Both the position numbers and the translations under genes were made by a program. This document shows positions 1 to 5,388 of a stretch of DNA of 6,299 nucleotides, piece after piece. The stretch's first letter is position 1. The number at the start of each line of letters is the position of its first letter. Source of the stretch: Bordetella parapertussis (lineage in GTDB: Bacteria > Pseudomonadota > Gammaproteobacteria > Burkholderiales > Burkholderiaceae_B); the NCBI GenBank assembly GCA_943331855.1, contig CALQNE010000206.1, forward strand, positions 1 through 6,299. Direction: 5' to 3'. The notes beneath the pieces were generated by a model. The model saw only the letters and a list, made by a program, of their open reading frames with translations, did not search any database and was not told where the DNA came from.

Positions 1-140
1 ACGACCACAAAATTATGGTCAATACGCACGACTTCGGCAGAGATGACCTCGCCGGACTTCATATCTTGCTTTTCGATACTTGCTGCAAACATCGCTGCGA
101 AGCTTTCGCCTGCATCGGTTGAGAGTTGTTGAGTTGACAT
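1..140 (-). CDS. rpsA: 30S ribosomal protein S1, N-terminal 46 codons (partial, runs off the left edge)
   Basis: Ribosomal protein S1 binds mRNA on the 30S subunit and helps recruit leaders that are structured or lack a Shine-Dalgarno sequence. Only the N-terminus is present. Residues 12-21 (ESFAAMFAAS) match the S1 N-terminal helix, which in E. coli reads ESFAQLFEES and is known to dock on protein S2. From about residue 28 (KSGEVISAEVVRIDHNFVV) the first OB-fold S1 domain begins. The ATG at 138-140 is chosen because the helix lies downstream of it; the protein starts about nine residues earlier than E. coli S1. No Shine-Dalgarno sequence precedes the ATG. The gene follows cmk after a 93-nt leader, the arrangement usual in proteobacteria. 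The remaining S1 domains lie outside the window. Identity is based on the N-terminus plus the cmk-rpsA context. Confidence 0.93.
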   Translation of the reverse strand, partial: MSTQQLSTDAGESFAAMFAASIEKQDMKSGEVISAEVVRIDHNFVV

Positions 141-233
141 GTGAAGGAGATCCAGGTGGCCTTTGGGGCCGGGTAACACGCCGTGAAGAATGCAGCTGCT
201 GCGAGCAGATAAAGCAAACCTGCCCGACAGCCC
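141..233 (-). promoter_or_regulatory. rpsA leader (cmk-rpsA intergenic region), putative autoregulatory translation initiation region
   Basis: These 93 nt separate the cmk stop from the rpsA ATG. Read in the gene direction, they can form two short hairpins: CTGCT-CGC-AGCAG (208 to 196) and GGCC-CCAAA-GGCC (170 to 158). A pyrimidine-rich stretch, TCTCCTTCAC, then runs directly up to the ATG. There is no AGGAG-like element; the stretch instead resembles the anti-Shine-Dalgarno tail of 16S rRNA. In E. coli the rpsA leader is known to lack a canonical Shine-Dalgarno sequence, to fold into hairpins and to be repressed by free S1. The layout here is compatible with that scheme, but the regulatory role is inferred. 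I found no convincing sigma-70 promoter in the region. Confidence 0.4.
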
Positions 234-917
234 CTACACCTTTGCGGGTGGGGTTGGTAAAACCCTTGACCACAGGTCAAGGACGTTTTGCACCGTTTGC
301 TCGATTGTCAGTTGCGACGAATCAACCACGTGTGCATCCGTTGCCGCTATAAGTGGCGCAACCGCACGTTCAATATCTCGTGCATCGCGCTCGCGCATAT
401 CGGCAACAAGGTCGTCTAGATTAGCAGAAATTCCCTTTTCGATCAACTGCTTACAGCGCCGCTCGGCTCGCGCCCGCGCATCAGCGACTAAAAATATCTT
501 TAATTCTGCGTCTTTAAAGACGATGGTGCCCATATCTCGGCCGTCGGCAACCAGGCCGGGGGCGACCCGGAACGCCCTTTGCCGCTCAAGCAAAGCTTGA
601 CGCAAGGCTGGATTGGGCGCCAAGCGAGACGCCAGATTGCCTACATGCTCTTGACGAATCAAGTCAGCAACTTCTGCCCCAAACAGTGTCACGCCTTTGG
701 GGTGAAAACTGACCTCAAGTTGCTGCCCTGCCCGCGCGACGGCTTGCAGGTCTTCGGGGTTGATCTTGGTTTGCAAGACTGACAGTGCCGTCAACCGATA
801 CAAAGCACCACTATCCAACACCCCCCAGCCTAAGGCCGAGGCAACGCGATGGGCGACCGTCCCTTTACCCGACGCAGTTGGACCGTCAATCGTAATAACA
901 GGCGTTAACGCGCTCAA
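234..917 (-). CDS. cmk: Cytidylate kinase (CMP/dCMP kinase)
   Basis: This cytoplasmic enzyme transfers phosphate from ATP to CMP or dCMP, feeding CTP and dCTP supply. At 227 aa it has the same length as the E. coli enzyme and aligns by eye along its whole length. Visible elements are the P-loop GPTASGKGT (residues 12-20), the CMP-site stretch LDSGALYR (34-41), RQRAFR (112-117), ADGRDMGT (124-131) and the arginine-rich lid [10 protein letters not shown] (175-184). The start is TTG at 917. An in-frame TAG lies five codons upstream, at 930-932, and no ATG or GTG occurs between that stop and the P-loop. The TTG shares bases with the aroA TGA stop (TTGA), and upstream there is only a weak purine element (AGCGGG), so initiation probably depends on coupling to aroA translation. 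A perfect hairpin sits in the last codons. rpsA follows. Confidence 0.96.
   Translation of the reverse strand: MSALTPVITIDGPTASGKGTVAHRVASALGWGVLDSGALYRLTALSVLQTKINPEDLQAVARAGQQLEVSFHPKGVTLFGAEVADLIRQEHVGNLASRLAPNPALRQALLERQRAFRVAPGLVADGRDMGTIVFKDAELKIFLVADARARAERRCKQLIEKGISANLDDLVADMRERDARDIERAVAPLIAATDAHVVDSSQLTIEQTVQNVLDLWSRVLPTPPAKV
264..282 (-). repeat. Perfect inverted repeat followed by a T-run in the 3' end of cmk (terminator-like hairpin)
   Basis: In the gene direction the sequence is CCTTGACC-TGT-GGTCAAGG, an 8-bp perfect stem with a 3-nt loop, followed at once by GTTTTACC. It lies inside cmk, about ten codons before the stop and about 120 nt before the rpsA ATG. A stable stem with a short T-run resembles a weak intrinsic terminator or an RNA processing or stability element between cmk and rpsA. 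The T-run is only four long and is preceded by a G, so efficient termination is doubtful. About one perfect 8-bp stem with a loop of 10 nt or less is expected by chance in a window this size, so the function is uncertain even though the repeat itself is clear. Confidence 0.5.
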
Positions 918-2230
918 TTCAATAACCCGCTAAACACATCAAAATACGTTGGAAAAGTTTTGCTGACACAGCCCGGATCCATAATACGAATAGCAGCAGG
1001 GCCAAACGCCGCAAGGGAAAAACACATTGCCATTCGGTGGTCGTCGTACGTATCAATCGAGGCATCGCGCCATTGCCCGGCCTCGATGGGTTCAACCCTG
1101 AGCCAGTCAGGGCCACTTTGCACACGCGCACCGAGCTTTTGCAATTCGGTTTGCATCGCCGCAATACGATCCGTTTCTTTTACCCGCCAGCTACCAATAT
1201 TGCGCAAGGTACACGGCCCGTCGGCAAATAAGGCAAGCATCGCAGCCGTCATCGCAGCATCCGGGATCAAATTAAAGTCGGCGTCAAAGGCTTTCAGTCG
1301 CTGACCTGCTGAGACCTGACATCCCAGCACCTCAATCGATGTCGCTTCGCGTTGCACCCTCGCGCCCATTGCCTGAACCGTATTCGCAAAGGCCACATCA
1401 CCTTGAATGCTGTCTTGCCCTACTCCACGTACACAAATCGGCCCGCCACCTAAGGCACCCATTGCCAAAAAATATGAGGCTGACGAGGCATCTCCTTCTA
1501 CAAAAATCTGCCCAGGAGAGCAATAGGCGGCTTGCGCTGGCACGATAAAGCGTTCCCAACCATCGCGCTCAACCTTCACGCCAAAGCGCGCCATCAGATT
1601 CAAGGTGATGTCGATATAGGGTTTTGAAATCAGCTCACCCACGACCTCGATGGTAAGCGCCCGACCCGATCGCGCTACCGCCAAAGGTGCTGCCATCAAC
1701 ACCGCCGTCAAGAACTGACTCGAGACCGACCCCTGCACACGCACGCGATCACTCAGCGCGCCAGGCGGCTGAATTTCTAGCGGCGGATATCCGTCTTGTC
1801 CAACATAAGCAACCTGCGCACCCAAGTCGCGCAAGCCATCCACCAAATCCCCAATGGGGCGCTCGTGCATACGCGGCACACCCGAGAGAACATAGTGGCC
1901 ACCCATTAGCGCCAACACGGCGGTCAACGGACGAATTGCGGTGCCGGCATTTCCCATAAACAGGTTGGCTTGGGTCACTGAAAAACGCGAGACCCCTTGT
2001 ACCGTGACCGACTCAGCAGAATGACGCGTGACCTGTACCCCGAGTTGTTGCAAGGCATTCAACATCACAGTCGTGTCGTCGGACTGCAACAGCCCATCGA
2101 TGCGTGTGGATCCTAACGCAATCGCAGACAACAACAAGACGCGATTTGAAATGCTTTTAGACCCAGGCAAGATGATATCGCCCCGCGCTTGCTTGACACG
2201 CGGCAAATCGAGGTACGCAGCCGCGCTCAC
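914..2230 (-). CDS. aroA: 3-phosphoshikimate 1-carboxyvinyltransferase (EPSP synthase), class I
   Basis: This is the sixth step of the shikimate pathway: shikimate-3-phosphate plus phosphoenolpyruvate give EPSP and phosphate. The 438-aa protein (E. coli 427) carries the family signatures in order: [10 protein letters not shown] (21-30), [12 protein letters not shown] (91-102), VSSQFLTA in the middle of the protein, IPDAAM with catalytic Asp324, RVKETDR (349-355), DDHRMAM (396-402) and SKTFP with Lys424. Gly96, Thr97 and Pro101 fall at the same numbers as in E. coli and are the sensitive-type residues, so this is a class I enzyme. The start is GTG at 2230, whose bases overlap the tyrA TGA stop (GTGA); only a weak AGG lies upstream. 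The stop overlaps the cmk start. The gene is separate from tyrA, whereas pseudomonads encode the two as one fused protein. Confidence 0.97.
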   Translation of the reverse strand: MSAAAYLDLPRVKQARGDIILPGSKSISNRVLLLSAIALGSTRIDGLLQSDDTTVMLNALQQLGVQVTRHSAESVTVQGVSRFSVTQANLFMGNAGTAIRPLTAVLALMGGHYVLSGVPRMHERPIGDLVDGLRDLGAQVAYVGQDGYPPLEIQPPGALSDRVRVQGSVSSQFLTAVLMAAPLAVARSGRALTIEVVGELISKPYIDITLNLMARFGVKVERDGWERFIVPAQAAYCSPGQIFVEGDASSASYFLAMGALGGGPICVRGVGQDSIQGDVAFANTVQAMGARVQREATSIEVLGCQVSAGQRLKAFDADFNLIPDAAMTAAMLALFADGPCTLRNIGSWRVKETDRIAAMQTELQKLGARVQSGPDWLRVEPIEAGQWRDASIDTYDDHRMAMCFSLAAFGPAAIRIMDPGCVSKTFPTYFDVFSGLLN

Positions 2231-3120
2231 GATTGATTGCCTGCCCAGTCGCGCCGCGCTGTGGCAGCGACCTCGAGCATGTCTTGCAGATAAACGTAAT
2301 CACCTGCGTTCAGGGCGTGTTCTGCGCGCTCAAGCACTTTACGAAACATTGCGATTTCATTTTGCATCGCCTGACGGTTTGCCTCGAAAATATCGCGCCA
2401 CATTTCAGGCGAACCTTGCGCAACACGTGTGAAATCCCTGAAGCCCGACCCCGCGAGTTCAAGCTTAAGCGCTGCGTCATCGCTTTGTGCAATGTGCTGC
2501 ATGTATAAGGCTGCAATCCAGTGCGGCATATGACTAATCGCAGCCATCGCCCCATCATGCTGCGCAGGATTAAGCGATACCAACTGCGCGCCACAGGCTC
2601 GCCAGGCTGCCTGCACACGCTCGATGTCTTGAGGATGATTTTCAACGAGAGGTGTGAGAATGACGCGCTTTGATTTGTACAAGTTCGCATCCGCTGCTTG
2701 AGGCCCTGTTTCGTGCGAACCCGCCATTGGATGGCTGGGTACGAACTGAACAATGCGCTCTTGAAGACCCGCTCGTGCAGCCTCAATCACGTTGTGCTTT
2801 GTACTTCCACCATCTGTGATCACTGCCCGCACATTGAGCGAAGGCTTTAGCGCGGCGAAGATCGCCGCAAACGCACCCACCGGGGCCGCGATAAAAATAA
2901 AGTCTGCACGCTGAGCGGCTTCGGACAGGGTCACGGCCTCGTCAATCAATCCTAAACGTAAAGCCTCTTGCAGCGTCTCGGGTCGGCGCCCGGCGCCTAA
3001 CACGCGCCCCACACAGCCCGCTTGACGCAGCGCGGCCGCAAACGATCCACCAATCAACCCCACCCCCACCACCGCAAGCGTTGGAATATGAAAAGAGGTC
3101 GGGCCTGAGGCCGTGCTCAT
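2227..3120 (-). CDS. tyrA: Prephenate dehydrogenase (TyrA, no ACT or chorismate mutase domain)
   Basis: The enzyme oxidatively decarboxylates prephenate (possibly also arogenate) on the tyrosine branch. It has 297 aa. An N-terminal Rossmann fold shows GVGLIGGS (19-26), AAPVGAF (78-84) and DGGSTK (103-108). SHPMAG (129-134) contains the conserved catalytic-region His130. The helical C-terminal domain shows SHMPH (196-200) and GSGFRDFTR (224-232) with the substrate-binding arginine, followed by a conserved SPEMWRDI segment. There is no ACT domain and no fused AroQ domain. The start is ATG at 3120, which overlaps the hisC TGA stop (ATGA); this places the Rossmann glycines about 18 residues in, as expected. 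The open frame runs back to 3204 inside hisC, but that extension is cysteine- and arginine-rich and not family-like. Choice of NAD or NADP, and of prephenate or arogenate, cannot be settled from sequence alone. Confidence 0.95.
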   Translation of the reverse strand: MSTASGPTSFHIPTLAVVGVGLIGGSFAAALRQAGCVGRVLGAGRRPETLQEALRLGLIDEAVTLSEAAQRADFIFIAAPVGAFAAIFAALKPSLNVRAVITDGGSTKHNVIEAARAGLQERIVQFVPSHPMAGSHETGPQAADANLYKSKRVILTPLVENHPQDIERVQAAWRACGAQLVSLNPAQHDGAMAAISHMPHWIAALYMQHIAQSDDAALKLELAGSGFRDFTRVAQGSPEMWRDIFEANRQAMQNEIAMFRKVLERAEHALNAGDYVYLQDMLEVAATARRDWAGNQS

Positions 3121-4247
3121 TTGGCACCGGCCTGCACAATGAGGGCAAGCGCATCGAGAAACTTTTGATTTTCGTGAGGCAAACCGATCGATACGCGTAA
3201 CCATTCAGGCAAACCATCGCCTGTCACCGGACGCACGATCACGCCACGTTTTAGAAGTTCGAGATTGACATGGGCAGCATCACCCACTTTGACCAGAACA
3301 AAATTCGCGTAACTCGGAATAAACGTTAACCCAAGTTTGGCAAACCCCTGTTGAAGCTGAGCCTTGCCATCACGATTGACTGCAAAACTTTTATTTAAAA
3401 ATTCAGTGTCTTGCAAGGCCGCGATCGCTGCCGCTTGGGCAAGTGAGTTCACATTGAAGGGTTGGCGCACGCGATTGAGCAGATCAGTTAGCGCCGGCTG
3501 TGCGATGCCATAACCAACACGCAAACCAGCGAGCCCATAGGCTTTTGAAAAACTGCGTGAAACTAATAAGTTGGGATAACGTTTTACCAACCCAACGCTA
3601 TCGACCCGCAATTCGGGCTCGAGAAACTCGTTGTAGGCCTCATCGAGTACGACGGTCACACGCGTACCATGACGCTGGGCCACCGCAGCCAGAAACGCTT
3701 CAATCTCAGCATTCGGTAAATAGGTACCCGTCGGATTATTAGGATTCGCGATAAATACCACACGGGTCGTTGCATCAATGGCTTCAAGCATCGCAGGCAG
3801 ATCATGGCCAAACTCTTTGGCCGGCACCACAAGGTGGCGAGCACCACGCGCTTGCGTCGCAAGGCGATACACCACAAACGCATGTTGGGCATACACCACC
3901 GAGCTACCCGGCTCGAGTAAGGCTGACGCCACGAGTTCAAGAATGTCGTTTGACCCGTTACCTAGCGTTAACCAGTTTTGCGGCACAGACCAGCGTGCAG
4001 ATAACGCCTGCTTTAGATCAAAGCCAGCAGGATCAGGATAACGCCCTAAGTGCGCCGTGGCGGCCACAATTGCAAGGCGTGCTGACTCGGGCATACCAAG
4101 TGGGTTTTCATTGGAGGCGAGCTTCACAATTTGAGTCGGATCTAGACCAAACTCGCGCGCAAGTTCTTCAATCGGTTTGCCAGCCTGATAAGGGGCAATT
4201 GCCGCAATGTGGGTGGGAGCAATCAATACCGAGTCTTTTGACGACAT
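3117..4247 (-). CDS. hisC: Histidinol-phosphate aminotransferase (class I/II PLP aminotransferase)
   Basis: This PLP-dependent enzyme exchanges the amino group between glutamate and imidazole-acetol phosphate in histidine synthesis. Relatives in aromatic operons are known also to transaminate prephenate, phenylpyruvate or hydroxyphenylpyruvate. The 376-aa protein shows LASNENPLG (43-51), RYPDPAG (69-75), GNGSNDILE (96-104), NPNNPTG (168-174), DEAYNEF (202-208) and SFSKAYGLAGLRVGY (232-246) with PLP-binding Lys235 and Arg243; a C-terminal LRVSIG arginine binds the substrate carboxylate. The start is taken as ATG at 4247 because the following residues read like relatives. An in-frame TTG at 4271 would add eight residues. 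Neither start has a Shine-Dalgarno sequence. The gene lies 55 nt after pheA and its stop overlaps tyrA. Its position between pheA and tyrA suggests an aromatic role in addition to, or instead of, histidine synthesis. Confidence 0.93.
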   Translation of the reverse strand: MSSKDSVLIAPTHIAAIAPYQAGKPIEELAREFGLDPTQIVKLASNENPLGMPESARLAIVAATAHLGRYPDPAGFDLKQALSARWSVPQNWLTLGNGSNDILELVASALLEPGSSVVYAQHAFVVYRLATQARGARHLVVPAKEFGHDLPAMLEAIDATTRVVFIANPNNPTGTYLPNAEIEAFLAAVAQRHGTRVTVVLDEAYNEFLEPELRVDSVGLVKRYPNLLVSRSFSKAYGLAGLRVGYGIAQPALTDLLNRVRQPFNVNSLAQAAAIAALQDTEFLNKSFAVNRDGKAQLQQGFAKLGLTFIPSYANFVLVKVGDAAHVNLELLKRGVIVRPVTGDGLPEWLRVSIGLPHENQKFLDALALIVQAGAK

Positions 4248-4302
4248 AAACGTAACACCGACGTGGTTCAAAAAGAAAAGTGCTTAAGTCAAACCCCACT
4301 GC
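4248..4302 (-). other. 55-nt pheA-hisC intergenic spacer, U-rich, no Shine-Dalgarno sequence
   Basis: This is the only non-coding spacer between serC and cmk. In the gene direction it contains CACTTTTCTTTTTGAACC, a pyrimidine-rich run, and no AGGAG-like element before the hisC ATG. I found no credible -35/-10 pair and no strong hairpin followed by a T-run. It may be a leader that relies on a U-rich, S1-binding type of initiation, or it may only be spacer left after gene rearrangement. Confidence 0.4.
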
Positions 4303-5388
4303 TTATTGCGCGGGATATGAGCCAAGTAATTTATAAAACGCGCACTGCTGTTCAAGCGTTTCGAGTGCTTTTTTCAACGGTGCATCAGCGCAATGGCCTT
4401 CGAGGTCAACATAAAAATAGTATTCCCATTGGCCAGTACGTGCGGGGCGAGACTCAAGCCGAGTCATCGACACGCCATTGACCGATAAAGGCGCAAGCAT
4501 TTGATACACAGCGCCCGCCCTATTGGCCACCGCAAGGATTAAGCTCGTTTTGTCGCGTCCACTTGGCAAAATTTCGAGCTGACCGATCGCTAAAAAGCGC
4601 GTCCGGTTTTGCGAGTCGTCTTGGATACCAGAGGCCAAGACTTGCAAACCCCACGCACGCGCTGCGATATCACTCGCGATCGCCGCAATCGTCGGATCAA
4701 GTGAAGCCAGTCGCGCTGCTTCAGAGTTGCTAGACACGGGTTCGCGCTTAATGCCGGGATATTCGCGATTTAGCCAGTTTTGACATTGTGCAAGCGCCTG
4801 CGGATGCGCCATGATCTTGGTCACACCCTTCATGTCGTTATTTTTTGCCAAAAGGCAATGACGAATCAATAGAGAGCGCTCACCCAGGATGCGCAACGAC
4901 GAGCCCAGTAATAAATCAAGTGTGCGATTCACCGCACCTTCGGTTGAGTTTTCGACAGGCACCATCCCCACCTGGGCCGCACCTGCCTCAACCGCACGAA
5001 ACACTTCATCAAACGACGCACAAGGCATGCCCGTCACTGAGTGCCCAAAATGTTCGAGGGCAGCCTGCTCAGAAAAAGAGCCCACCGGACCTAAAAACGC
5101 CACGGTTAATGATTGCTCAAGCCCCCGACAGGCTGAAATAATTTCAGTCCACACCGACGACACGGCCTCAGCAGGCAACGGACCACGATTCAGCGTTTGC
5201 AATTGACGAATCACCTGCGCTTCGCGCTCGGGGCGCAGCACAGGCCCTTCTGCGTGAAACGCGTGCTTCACCTCACCGACCTCTTGAGCTGTGCGAGCAC
5301 GTTGATTTAATAAATCAAGAATTTCAGCATCGATCTGATCGATCCGCAGGCGCAGCGGCAACAGCTTGGCTTGTAGTGACTCATCCAT
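4303..5388 (-). CDS. pheA: Bifunctional chorismate mutase/prephenate dehydratase (P-protein) with ACT domain
   Basis: This enzyme converts chorismate to prephenate and then to phenylpyruvate, the phenylalanine branch. The 361 aa contain three domains. An AroQ-type chorismate mutase spans about 8-92, with Arg13, Arg30, Lys41, Arg52 and Glu56 in the usual active-site pattern and a typical [12 protein letters not shown] end. A prephenate dehydratase domain spans about 95-270, with [10 protein letters not shown] (98-107), [11 protein letters not shown] (142-152) and the catalytic NRTRF (260-264, Thr262). A C-terminal ACT domain starts at about 279, with GAVY (291-294) and ESRP (311-314), the elements that bind phenylalanine for feedback inhibition. 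The start is ATG at 5388, matching the MDE-type N-terminus of relatives; an in-frame TTG at 5400 is less likely. The first 8 bp overlap the serC end, and an AAAGGA lies rather far upstream. Confidence 0.96.
   Translation of the reverse strand: MDESLQAKLLPLRLRIDQIDAEILDLLNQRARTAQEVGEVKHAFHAEGPVLRPEREAQVIRQLQTLNRGPLPAEAVSSVWTEIISACRGLEQSLTVAFLGPVGSFSEQAALEHFGHSVTGMPCASFDEVFRAVEAGAAQVGMVPVENSTEGAVNRTLDLLLGSSLRILGERSLLIRHCLLAKNNDMKGVTKIMAHPQALAQCQNWLNREYPGIKREPVSSNSEAARLASLDPTIAAIASDIAARAWGLQVLASGIQDDSQNRTRFLAIGQLEILPSGRDKTSLILAVANRAGAVYQMLAPLSVNGVSMTRLESRPARTGQWEYYFYVDLEGHCADAPLKKALETLEQQCAFYKLLGSYPAQ

Noticed and set aside
143..176. AAGGAGATCC on the plus strand, which looks like a ribosome binding site
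   Set aside because: The only frame after it (GTG at 156) stops within a few codons; the sequence is the complement of the rpsA leader.
186..270. Possible sigma-70 promoter for rpsA, for example TTGACC within the cmk hairpin or TTGCTT in the leader
   Set aside because: No acceptable -10 box lies at 16-18 bp from either candidate.
509..522. 14-bp perfect palindrome CGTCTTTAAAGACG inside cmk
   Set aside because: It is explained by the codons for Val-Phe-Lys-Asp, and a palindrome of this length is not unlikely by chance in 6.3 kb.
190..600. 136-codon plus-strand open frame opposite cmk
   Set aside because: It is a shadow of the cmk codons; the serine/arginine-rich translation is typical of antisense reading.
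2028..2432. 134-codon plus-strand open frame across the tyrA/aroA junction
   Set aside because: It is antisense to two conserved coding regions and has no family resemblance.
3102..3112. Small GGCC-TCA-GGCC hairpin just after the tyrA start
   Set aside because: The 4-bp stem is too short to claim as a control element.
3121..3204. 28-residue N-terminal extension of TyrA
   Set aside because: It lies within the hisC coding region, is rich in Cys and Arg, and is unlike TyrA N-termini. The ATG at 3120 overlapping the hisC stop is the better start.
3770..4249. 159-codon plus-strand open frame opposite hisC
   Set aside because: It is fully antisense to a clearly conserved gene and has no recognisable motif or plausible ribosome site.
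4248..4271. Eight-residue TTG-initiated extension of HisC
   Set aside because: No Shine-Dalgarno sequence supports it, and the ATG at 4247 gives the expected N-terminus; it remains a minor possibility.
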